The position numbers and the translations under genes are program-made. From an uncultured Erysipelotrichaceae bacterium (lineage in GTDB: Bacteria > Bacillota_I > Bacilli_A > RFN20 > CAG-826), in NCBI GenBank assembly GCA_902793515.1, contig CADBDO010000041.1:1-7428 (forward strand): a stretch of DNA of 7,428 nucleotides, in the 5' to 3' direction. Numbering within the stretch: the stretch's first letter is position 1; the number at the start of each line of letters is the position of its first letter. Positions 1-6,717 of the stretch are shown here, piece by piece. The notes below the pieces were generated by a model. It was not told the DNA's origin. It saw only the letters and a program-made list of their open reading frames with translations, and made no database searches.

Positions 1-22
1 GAGAGACGTTTTTTCTTCCACG

Positions 23-36
23 TTCATATATATGAA
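23..36. repeat. 14-bp perfect palindrome in the leader of the DUF1846 gene
   Basis: TTCATATATATGAA reads the same on both strands and lies 37 bases upstream of the start codon at 73. It could be an operator, or just an AT-rich part of the promoter. Nearby -10-like hexamers (TATATT at 40-45, TATTCT at 53-58) have no convincing -35 partner, so I do not call a promoter here. The ribosome binding site of the downstream gene, AGAGGG at 59-64 with 8 bases of spacing, is clear. Confidence 0.35.
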
Positions 37-72
37 GTGTATATTAATTTAGTATTCTAGAGGGCTAAACAT

Positions 73-1557
73 ATGGCTAAGATAGCGTTCGATTGTGAAA
101 AGTATTTAAAAGTTCAAAGAGAGAACATCCAAAAGAGAATCGCCTCCTTTGGTGACAAACTCTACCTTGAATTCGGCGGCAAACTCTTCGACGACTATCA
201 CGCTAGCAGAGTCCTTCCAGGATTTAAGCCAGACACCAAGCTCCACATGCTTTTAGGCATGAAGGACAAGGTTGAAGTTGTCATCGTCGTCAACTCCAAC
301 GATATCAATACCAACAAAGTCAGAAACGACCTTGGAATCACCTATCAATCCGAAGTCGAGAGACTTATTGATGCATATAAGGAAGTTGAGCTCTACGTTA
401 GTAGTGTCGTCTTCTCTTTCTATCAGCCTCTTCCTCTTGTTGATGCCTTCATCACTAAGCTCACCAACAACGGAATCAAGGTCTACAAACACTACGAGAT
501 CGCCGGATATCCAAGCAACATCCCACTCGTCGTTTCCGAAGAAGGCCTTGGAAGAAACGAATACATTGAAACCACTAGACCAATCGTCGTCGTTACCGCT
601 CCGGGTCCAGGAAGCGGAAAGATGGCGACCTGCCTCTCTCAGCTCTATCACGATAACAAACGCGGAATCCATGCTGGCTACGCCAAATATGAAAGCTTCC
701 CGGTCTGGAACCTCCCTCTCAAGCATCCGGTCAACCTCGCTTATGAGGCCGCTACCGCCGATCTTGAAGACGTCAACATGATTGACCCATACCATCTTGA
801 GGCCTATGGCAAGCAAGCCGTTAACTACAATCGTGACGTTGAGACCTTCCCTCTTCTCAAAGCCATCTTCGAGAAGATCTATGGCAAGAGCCCATACAAT
901 TCTCCAACCGATATGGGCGTCAACATGATTGGCTTCGCCATCAAGAACGAAGAAGCCGCTGTTGAAGCTTCCAAAGCCGAAATCATCCGTAGATATTACC
1001 AAGCTAAGAAAAATAACTTCTTAGGCAAGTTCAAAGATGATGCCGTCATCAAAGAAGAGATGCTCATGAACACCCTTGGCATCAGCATCGCCGACCGTAA
1101 GGTCGTTGCCGCTTGCCTTAAGAAAGAGGAAATCACCGGTGTCCCATGCTGCGCCCTTGAGCTTCCAAACAAGAAGATCGTCTGTGGCAAGAGATCCCCA
1201 TTATTCGGTTCCTCCGCTGCAGTACTTCTTAACGCCTTAAAGGTTCTTGCTAAGATCGACGATAAGATTCCTCTTATCTCCCCAGAGGTCATCAAGCCAA
1301 TCCAGGATCTCAAGGTCAATTCGCTTAACAACCATAACCCAAGGCTCCACGCTGAAGAGGTTCTCATCGCTCTTGCCATTCAGGCCAACAGCAACCCTCT
1401 TGCCAAGATCGCTCTCCAGCAGCTTCCAAAATTAAAAGGCTGCCAGGTTCACTCCTCAGTTATCCTTCAGGAAACCGACTTCAATACCTTCAAGAAACTT
1501 GGTATCGACGTAACTGAAGAGGCCGTCAGCAGAGCCCATCGTCTCTACACCAAATAA
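73..1557 (+). CDS. DUF1846 family protein (UPF0371-like), 494 aa
   Basis: This is a soluble protein of the DUF1846 family, which is widespread in Firmicutes; its biochemical role is not established to my knowledge. I recognise the family from its overall sequence and its usual length near 500 residues. A glycine-rich, P-loop-like stretch APGPGSGKMATC at residues 176-187 suggests phosphate or nucleotide binding. The conserved block from WNLPL (about 212) through DPYHLEAYG (about 238-246) to the DMGVNMIGFAI segment (280-290) is typical of the family. No signal peptide or membrane helix is seen, so it is probably cytoplasmic. The ATG at 73 is supported by AGAGGG at 59-64 with 8-base spacing. The gene is transcribed alone and ends at a shared bidirectional terminator. 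The 249-codon open frame on the opposite strand has no recognisable protein and is a codon-bias shadow. Family assignment is firm; function is unknown. Confidence 0.92.
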   Translation: MAKIAFDCEKYLKVQRENIQKRIASFGDKLYLEFGGKLFDDYHASRVLPGFKPDTKLHMLLGMKDKVEVVIVVNSNDINTNKVRNDLGITYQSEVERLIDAYKEVELYVSSVVFSFYQPLPLVDAFITKLTNNGIKVYKHYEIAGYPSNIPLVVSEEGLGRNEYIETTRPIVVVTAPGPGSGKMATCLSQLYHDNKRGIHAGYAKYESFPVWNLPLKHPVNLAYEAATADLEDVNMIDPYHLEAYGKQAVNYNRDVETFPLLKAIFEKIYGKSPYNSPTDMGVNMIGFAIKNEEAAVEASKAEIIRRYYQAKKNNFLGKFKDDAVIKEEMLMNTLGISIADRKVVAACLKKEEITGVPCCALELPNKKIVCGKRSPLFGSSAAVLLNALKVLAKIDDKIPLISPEVIKPIQDLKVNSLNNHNPRLHAEEVLIALAIQANSNPLAKIALQQLPKLKGCQVHSSVILQETDFNTFKKLGIDVTEEAVSRAHRLYTK

Positions 1558-1570
1558 GAAACGAATATTA

Positions 1571-1603
1571 AAAAAGCCCGTGCAAATCGCGGGGCTTTTT
1601 TTA
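1571..1603. terminator. Bidirectional intrinsic terminator between convergent genes
   Basis: AAAAAGCCC (1571-1579) pairs with GGGCTTTTT (1592-1600) around a 12-base loop. T-runs follow on the plus strand, and the A-run gives a U-run on the minus strand, so it can serve both the DUF1846 gene and the converging DJ-1 gene. The hairpin touches the TAA stop of the minus-strand gene at 1601-1603. Confidence 0.85.
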
Positions 1604-2146
1604 AATGCCTTTTGTTCCGTGCTCGATTCTCTTTAAGGCCTCTTCACCAAGGAGAACCCTTACGATATTTGAGGCAAACTCAATCGTGTAGTTCATTGAG
1701 CGGCCTGTGACAAGGTCTCCATCGATGACGGAACCTTTGTCCACCCAATTGCCGTTTCCTGTTTGGAAGCCAGGGAAGCAGACGTAATTCTTCCCGTCCA
1801 GATAGCCAAGCTCACCAAGGATAGATGGTGCAGCGCAGATCGCGTAATACTTCTTCCCTAAGTCATGGAACTTCTTAATCATCTCTATAGCGGCAGGGGA
1901 GTTCTTGATGTTGTCGACTCCGACTTTGCCACCAGGGAGAACGATGAAGTCATAATCTTCCGCCTTAACTTCTTTAAGGAGAGCGAGAGCCTCAACCTTA
2001 AGACCCATAGAACTCTTAACGAATAAAGAGTCTGAGATTGAGACGTATGTGACTTCGATCTCGTGAGTCCTAGTTAATATGTCGTGCGTGGAAATGGCTT
2101 CGGTCTCTTCAAAGCCATCCGCTAAAAGCATTAATCCTTTGATCAT
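1601..2146 (-). CDS. DJ-1/PfpI family protein (class I glutamine amidotransferase-like fold), 181 aa
   Basis: This is a cytoplasmic single-domain protein of the DJ-1/ThiJ/PfpI superfamily, of the DJ-1 subgroup by length and motifs. The N-terminal ADGFEETEA segment (residues 9-17) carries Glu16, which aligns with the conserved Glu18 of human DJ-1. The nucleophile elbow YAICAAPSIL (101-110) holds Cys104, equivalent to Cys106 of DJ-1. VLPGG (69-73) and the late VTGRS...EFA segment complete the usual set. Family members have been described as glyoxalases, deglycases, chaperones or oxidative-stress proteins; the sequence does not decide between these. The ATG start has GAGG (2155-2158) with 8-base spacing. 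The gene sits downstream of enolase on the same strand, but with an enolase terminator and its own extended -10 in between, so it is probably transcribed mainly on its own. A link to thiamine (the old ThiJ name) is not supported by this fact alone. Confidence 0.94.
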   Translation of the reverse strand: MIKGLMLLADGFEETEAISTHDILTRTHEIEVTYVSISDSLFVKSSMGLKVEALALLKEVKAEDYDFIVLPGGKVGVDNIKNSPAAIEMIKKFHDLGKKYYAICAAPSILGELGYLDGKNYVCFPGFQTGNGNWVDKGSVIDGDLVTGRSMNYTIEFASNIVRVLLGEEALKRIEHGTKGI

Positions 2147-2164
2147 GGTTATTACCTCAAGAGG

Positions 2165-2173
2165 ATTATAACA
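2165..2173 (-). promoter_or_regulatory. Extended -10 promoter of the DJ-1 family gene
   Basis: Read on the minus strand this is TGTTATAAT, a perfect TGn plus TATAAT extended -10. The -35 position falls in the enolase terminator loop and shows no consensus, which extended -10 promoters tolerate. The predicted transcription start, about 2158, leaves only about 12 bases before the ATG and places the GAGG ribosome binding site at or very near the 5' end of the RNA. Confidence 0.6.
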
Positions 2174-2202
2174 AAAAAGGAGCCGTTTTGATTCGGCTCC
2201 TT
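2171..2202 (-). terminator. Intrinsic terminator of enolase
   Basis: Read on the minus strand, AAGGAGCCG pairs perfectly with CGGCTCCTT (9 bp) around an 8-base loop and is followed by a T-run. The stem occupies 2177-2185 and 2194-2202, beginning 17 bases after the enolase stop codon. The T-tract merges directly into the extended -10 of the next gene. Confidence 0.9.
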
Positions 2203-2218
2203 AGTGTTTCAAGAGAAG

Positions 2219-3610
<1,392 letters not shown>

Positions 3611-3642
3611 ATAGGTTATTTTCTCCTTTTCAATTCACAATC

Positions 3643-3657
3643 TGCTTTTTCAAAGCA
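3643..3657 (-). other. Small hairpin at the predicted 5' end of the enolase mRNA
   Basis: TGCTTT and AAAGCA pair perfectly (6 bp) around a 3-base loop. The transcription start predicted from the TATAAT at 3664-3669 is about 3657, so the stem-loop would sit at the very 5' terminus of the transcript. 5'-terminal stem-loops can slow mRNA decay; that role here is inference. Confidence 0.4.
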
Positions 3658-3663
3658 AGAAGA

Positions 3664-3669
3664 ATTATA
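3664..3669 (-). promoter_or_regulatory. Enolase promoter -10 box
   Basis: On the minus strand this reads TATAAT, a perfect -10, about 54 bases upstream of the enolase start codon. No good -35 lies 16-18 bases upstream: TGGAGG is at the 17-base position, and TTGTGG only at 20 bases. The -35 region overlaps the inverted repeat at 3690-3708. Confidence 0.55.
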
Positions 3670-3689
3670 AAGCAAATGATTATCTTCCT

Positions 3690-3708
3690 CCACAATTATT
3701 GATTGTGG
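3690..3708. repeat. Inverted repeat in the enolase/ung divergent region
   Basis: CCACAAT (3690-3696) and ATTGTGG (3702-3708) are perfect inverted copies separated by 5 bases. The repeat lies just upstream of the enolase -10, over the -35 position, and about 25 bases before the ung start. It could be an operator for one or both genes. There is no T-run, so it is not a terminator. Function is not known. Confidence 0.4.
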
Positions 3709-3732
3709 GCTTTTGAAAGCAAAACACCCATA

Positions 3733-4407
3733 ATGGTAAAGATGATCAAAGATTGGAAAGAACTGTTCGATAAAGTAGCAGGGGAAGAGTACTCCGCTTC
3801 CTTGCATCGTTTTCTCGATGCTGAGTACGATGCGCACGTCGTTTACCCGCCTAGGGACATGATGTTCCAGGCTTTTAAGTTCACGAATCCAAAGACCCTT
3901 AAGGTCGTTGTCATTGGCCAAGACCCATATCACAACCCAGGTGAGGCTATGGGCATGTCTTTCAGCGTTCCTAGAGGAATCGATATCCCGCCTTCTCTTA
4001 TAAATATCTATAAAGAGATCGAAAAGGACATAGGCTGCAAGATGAACTTCGACAACGGTGATTTGACCCCTTGGGCAGAACAAGGAGTCCTTCTTCTTAA
4101 TGCATACCTGTCCGTGAGAGCGGGCGTGCCTCTCTCGCACGTGCGTCCTGAGTATGACAAATTCATGGATGACGTTTTGAGGTATGTCGAAAGCCTTGAT
4201 CAGCCTGTCGTGTATATGCTCTGGGGAGGGTTCGCAAAGAAATACGCCTCAAAGGTCACCAACCCAAAACACATCGTTCTTTCATCTGTCCACCCATCTC
4301 CTCTTTCCGCCAATAGGGGAGGCTGGTTTGGGAAGCACCTTTTCAGTCAGTGCAACGCCTATTTGACTGAAAGCGGTACCACTCCTATTGACTGGCAAAT
4401 AAAGTGA
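3733..4407 (+). CDS. ung: Uracil-DNA glycosylase, family 1, 224 aa
   Basis: This enzyme removes uracil from DNA as the first step of base-excision repair. With the ATG at 3733, the water-activating loop GQDPYH is at residues 62-67 (Asp64 the general base), the uracil-binding LLLN is at 120-123, and the minor-groove loop HPSPLSA is at 187-193 (His187). The PPSL segment (86-89) and the C-terminal PIDW (218-221) are also typical. The length fits the usual 220-230 residues. The start is not certain. A frame-open TTG at 3703 would add 10 residues but lies in an inverted repeat with no ribosome binding site. ATG 3742 would give MIKDWKELF, also family-like. None has a strong Shine-Dalgarno sequence; the weak GAAAG at 3715-3719 is 13 bases before 3733. 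It is divergent from enolase. It ends in TGA, evidence that TGA is a stop in this organism. The thiT riboswitch begins about 14 bases downstream, with no terminator between. Confidence 0.97.
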   Translation: MVKMIKDWKELFDKVAGEEYSASLHRFLDAEYDAHVVYPPRDMMFQAFKFTNPKTLKVVVIGQDPYHNPGEAMGMSFSVPRGIDIPPSLINIYKEIEKDIGCKMNFDNGDLTPWAEQGVLLLNAYLSVRAGVPLSHVRPEYDKFMDDVLRYVESLDQPVVYMLWGGFAKKYASKVTNPKHIVLSSVHPSPLSANRGGWFGKHLFSQCNAYLTESGTTPIDWQIK

Positions 4408-4415
4408 GATAAACT
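4388..4415 (+). promoter_or_regulatory. Candidate promoter for the TPP riboswitch and thiT
   Basis: TTGACT (4388-4393; 5 of 6 to the -35 consensus) and TAAACT (4410-4415; 4 of 6) are 16 bases apart. The predicted start, about 4422, coincides with the 5' edge of the TPP aptamer, which supports the call. The promoter overlaps the last codons of ung. Confidence 0.45.
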
Positions 4416-4420
4416 ATTCG

Positions 4421-4509
4421 AGACCGGAGCCACCAACAAGTGTGCTGAGAGGAGTCTTCTTCGACTCGACGGAACCTGATCCAGGTAATGCTGGCGGAGG
4501 TATTGGTTT
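4421..4509 (+). ncRNA. TPP riboswitch aptamer (thi box)
   Basis: This is the thiamine pyrophosphate-sensing aptamer. The pyrimidine-binding CTGAGA is at 4445-4450. The pyrophosphate-side half runs from GAACCTGATCC (4472-4482) to GCGGAGGTA (4494-4502). P5 is CCAG (4481-4484) with CTGG (4491-4494) around GTAATG. P4 is ACCT (4474-4477) with AGGT (4498-4501). P1 can form between AGACCGG (4421-4427) and TTGGTTT (4503-4509), with several G-U pairs. A variable hairpin GAGTC/GACTC (4452-4467) corresponds to the optional P3a region. P2 could not be drawn uniquely. It precedes a ThiT-type transporter gene, the expected target, where TPP should repress expression. Confidence 0.95.
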
Positions 4510-4516
4510 TGTCTAG

Positions 4517-4540
4517 TCCTTCGTATTCAGGTACGGAGGA
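4517..4540 (+). promoter_or_regulatory. Riboswitch expression platform: SD-sequestering hairpin
   Basis: TCCTTCGT (4517-4524) pairs over all 8 positions (one G-U) with ACGGAGGA (4533-4540) around an 8-base loop. The right arm is the thiT ribosome binding site, GGAGGA at 4535-4540, 8 bases before the ATG at 4549. The left arm can alternatively pair with CGGAGG at 4495-4500 inside the aptamer, partly the P4 strand. That makes a mutually exclusive switch acting on translation initiation; there is no terminator T-run. Confidence 0.8.
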
Positions 4541-4548
4541 TATTTTTT

Positions 4549-5559
4549 ATGGAAAACGAACAAAAAACTGTTCAAAGCGGTTCAAAAATCGCAAAATCCT
4601 GGGCAAATCTCGTCTCAATTGCCCTTTCTGTTCTTGCCGTTGGCTTCTTGTTCTTGACCTTGATCAAGTTCAAAACCGACGAAGGAAAATACTATCTTCA
4701 CATTTGGGATGTCTTAAGTGCTGACAAATTCCAGTTCGTCTTTGTGATCGGTCTAGTCCTTCTTGGCGCTAGCATCGCGCTCCTTGTTTCTGCCTTCTTC
4801 TTCGAGAAGCAGGACAACACCCTTTCTACTGCCGCTGCCGCTTGCCAGTTCATCGGCGCGATCGCCTTCTTCTTAACTCCTACCGTCTATGGTGACACCA
4901 TGGGTGGCAAAAGCAGCACCATGGAAATTGGCCTTGCCTTGGTCTTCGCCTGTCTCTTAGCTGCCTCGTTATTCAGCATCATCAACGCTTTCTCCAAGAT
5001 GCCTATGACTGTTCACGAGATTGCCGAAGATGCCATTCTCGTTGCCGCTGCTTTCGCTCTCAACTTCCTTAAGATCCCAGCCCCAGAGGCCATCACTGGT
5101 GGATCTATCAACCTTCAGCTTCTTCCAATCTACATCATTGCTTTAAGACATGGCCCATTCCACGGTCTCGTTTCCGGTGGTATCGTCCTTGGTCTTCTCA
5201 CCTGCATCACCGATGCTTACGGACTTAACTTCTTCCCATTCGACTATCTCATTGGTCTTGGTTCTGCCGGTGTCCTTGGTTTCTTCAATCCATTCATCGT
5301 TGGAAAAGACCAGAAAACCTACAACATCAAAGGCGAGATTTTCCTCTTCGTTGGTGTCCTTGCCGCCACTGTTGTCAGAATGGCAGGTGGTATGGCCAGC
5401 TCCATGGTTTGGTACGAATACACCTTTGAAGCTGCCTTCTTCTACAACGTCGCTTACATCCCAGCCAGCGCTGTGATTTGCCTTGTTGTTCTCATGGCTT
5501 TATATGGCCCACTTCTTCGCGTCAACAAGCTTTTCCCAGCCAAAGTGGAAAGAAATTAA
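4549..5559 (+). CDS. thiT: ThiT-like ECF transporter S component (thiamine uptake) with extra N-terminal membrane domain, 336 aa
   Basis: This is an integral membrane, substrate-binding (S) component that would work with a shared ECF energy-coupling module (EcfA, EcfA', EcfT); no such genes are in the window. Residues about 153-330 match ThiT/YuaJ: an AILVA segment at 162-166 fitting the AxxxA contact motif, GGSINLQLLPIYIIALRHG (184-202), FDYLIG (231-236), VVRMAGG (275-281), and YNVAY-P (299-305). The first 150 residues are extra, with four likely helices near 19-41, 62-85, 92-112 and 125-147. Known ThiT proteins are near 180-200 residues, so this is an enlarged form or fusion. Some positions I recall as thiamine contacts appear changed (see findings). 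The TPP riboswitch directly upstream strongly supports thiamine or a precursor as substrate. Start: ATG 4549 with GGAGGA 8 bases upstream. No clear terminator follows. The family call rests on motifs and context. Confidence 0.87.
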   Translation: MENEQKTVQSGSKIAKSWANLVSIALSVLAVGFLFLTLIKFKTDEGKYYLHIWDVLSADKFQFVFVIGLVLLGASIALLVSAFFFEKQDNTLSTAAAACQFIGAIAFFLTPTVYGDTMGGKSSTMEIGLALVFACLLAASLFSIINAFSKMPMTVHEIAEDAILVAAAFALNFLKIPAPEAITGGSINLQLLPIYIIALRHGPFHGLVSGGIVLGLLTCITDAYGLNFFPFDYLIGLGSAGVLGFFNPFIVGKDQKTYNIKGEIFLFVGVLAATVVRMAGGMASSMVWYEYTFEAAFFYNVAYIPASAVICLVVLMALYGPLLRVNKLFPAKVERN

Positions 5560-5570
5560 TTTATTAATTT
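5553..5570. repeat. AT-only inverted repeat at the thiT stop codon
   Basis: AAATTAA (5553-5559) and TTAATTT (5564-5570) are inverted copies separated by TTTA. With no G-C pair it would be a poor terminator. It overlaps the thiT stop and lies just upstream of the next promoter, so it may simply be AT-rich upstream promoter DNA. Confidence 0.25.
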
Positions 5571-5581
5571 GCTCGATATTG

Positions 5582-5590
5582 TGTTATAGT
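5582..5590 (+). promoter_or_regulatory. Extended -10 promoter upstream of the DUF3137-like gene
   Basis: TGTTATAGT is a TGn extension plus TATAGT (5 of 6 to the -10 consensus), with AT-rich DNA upstream. No good -35 is seen. The expected start, about 5597, would give a leader of about 17 bases containing the GAAAGG ribosome binding site at 5600-5605. The motif is the same kind as that upstream of the DJ-1 gene. Confidence 0.5.
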
Positions 5591-5613
5591 GCCCTAGACG
5601 AAAGGCATTGTTT

Positions 5614-6702
5614 ATGACCGATATTGAAGAAAAGAAAAATGACGAAGTCGAAGAAGAAAGCGACTTCGCCGACGAAATAAAACCAGCTGTTGAACCAGCC
5701 CCAGCTCCAGAGGTTCCGGAAGAGCCAGAAGATCAGATTGATCTTCACTCTGAAGAAGCAGAGGAGCCAGAGGCCAAAGAGCCATCCCCTGCTCCAGCAA
5801 AAGGAAAGATCACCATCGAATACCCAGACGAGGATCTCGGCAAAGTCGAGCTTGCCCGTCAGGATTTCTATAAGGTCTATCGCAAATCAAACATCATCAA
5901 GTGGATCGTCACCGCGGTCTGCTTGCTTCTCATTGTCTGCGGCTGGCTCATTCCAAACGCCATCGAAGCTCTTAAAGAGTACTCAATGATGATCGCCCTC
6001 ATCGCTTGCGGTGTCGGCCTTGTCACCCTCTTGGTTTTCAATTACTTCTGGAAGAAGATCGTTCAGACTGCGATGAACCGTTACTTCCGCGAGTACTATG
6101 AGCACACGAACGCTTACGTGTTCCAATACGTCAACAATATTGAGGGAAGCATCGACAACAAGATCGAAGACGACGAGCTCAGAAACTGCAATCTCTACAA
6201 AGACATCGGTAAGGTCGGAAGCCGCGCCACATACACCTTCGAGTACAAAGGCAAGAACATTAAGGTTTGCGATGCCGCTGCCCAGGTTGTCGCTGGCAAA
6301 ACCCTCCACACCGTTTTCGTTGGCAAATATCTCTACACCACCAACGAATACAAAGGATCTGACATCCTCATTTACTTCAAAGGCAACAAGAGAGCCCTTC
6401 CTCCAACCAATTTGGCTGGCAGAAAGGTTTTCTCTGATTCGAAGAATATCGTCATTTATGGCGATAAAGGCACCGAGAAAGTCATCACCGCCAAGGTGAG
6501 AGAAGCCTTAAACGAATTCAAAACCAACAAGACTTTTGTCGATATGGCTATTTCTATTCGTGAAGGCATGACCTATTTCGCGATGGGTTATGAAGATGAC
6601 TTAATGGTCATCGCCCTCGAGAAACCATTCGATCCAAAACCAACCGTCCAATACGCCGGAGATTTAAGAAAGGTTCTCAAGCTCATCGAATTATTGAAGT
6701 AG
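5614..6702 (+). CDS. Two-helix membrane protein resembling DUF3137, 362 aa
   Basis: I do not recognise a function. Residues 1-65 are very acidic and rich in Pro, Glu and Ala (PAVEPAPAPEVPEEPED at 24-40), most likely disordered. Two hydrophobic helices follow, about 94-115 and 123-146, then a soluble C-terminal part of about 215 residues. That part (YTFEYKGKNIKV at 207-218, VFVGKYLYTT at 234-243, KVFSDSKNIVIYGD at 271-284, then a REGMTYFAM strand and an amphipathic tail) resembles DUF3137 proteins as I remember them. With no signal peptide and a short inter-helix loop, both termini are probably cytoplasmic. Start: an in-frame TTG at 5608 would lie only 2 bases from the GAAAGG at 5600-5605, whereas ATG 5614 has 8 bases of spacing, so I choose 5614. 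The PiT gene follows after 15 bases, suggesting co-transcription. Alternative: a lineage-specific membrane protein unrelated to DUF3137. Confidence 0.93.
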   Translation: MTDIEEKKNDEVEEESDFADEIKPAVEPAPAPEVPEEPEDQIDLHSEEAEEPEAKEPSPAPAKGKITIEYPDEDLGKVELARQDFYKVYRKSNIIKWIVTAVCLLLIVCGWLIPNAIEALKEYSMMIALIACGVGLVTLLVFNYFWKKIVQTAMNRYFREYYEHTNAYVFQYVNNIEGSIDNKIEDDELRNCNLYKDIGKVGSRATYTFEYKGKNIKVCDAAAQVVAGKTLHTVFVGKYLYTTNEYKGSDILIYFKGNKRALPPTNLAGRKVFSDSKNIVIYGDKGTEKVITAKVREALNEFKTNKTFVDMAISIREGMTYFAMGYEDDLMVIALEKPFDPKPTVQYAGDLRKVLKLIELLK

Positions 6703-6717
6703 TCCCAAATTTTCAAC

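Noticed and set aside
253..1002. Long open frame (249 codons) antisense to the DUF1846 gene
   Set aside because: It has no recognisable domain or ribosome binding site and lies entirely opposite a clear gene; it is explained by codon bias. The same applies to the other antisense frames across enolase, ung and the DUF3137-like gene.
1601..2146. Thiamine-biosynthesis role for the DJ-1 gene (old name ThiJ) linked to the TPP riboswitch nearby
   Set aside because: The gene is on the other strand about 2.3 kb away with its own promoter and no riboswitch; family membership does not imply thiamine metabolism.
3703..3732. TTG start for ung, 10 residues upstream of ATG 3733
   Set aside because: It lies inside an inverted repeat, has no ribosome binding site, and adds residues not typical of the family.
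4405..4407. Possible use of TGA as tryptophan, as in some Mollicutes
   Set aside because: ung ends at this TGA after a normal C-terminus, and reading on would run into the riboswitch. Trp codons in the recognised genes are TGG.
4511..4762. Exact 12-base repeat GTCTAGTCCTTC at 4511-4522 and 4751-4762 (anti-SD region and within thiT)
   Set aside because: One or two repeated 12-mers are expected by chance in 7.4 kb, and the second copy lies in an ordinary coding stretch.
5608..5613. TTG start for the DUF3137-like gene
   Set aside because: It is only 2 bases from the GAAAGG ribosome binding site; ATG 5614 has normal spacing.
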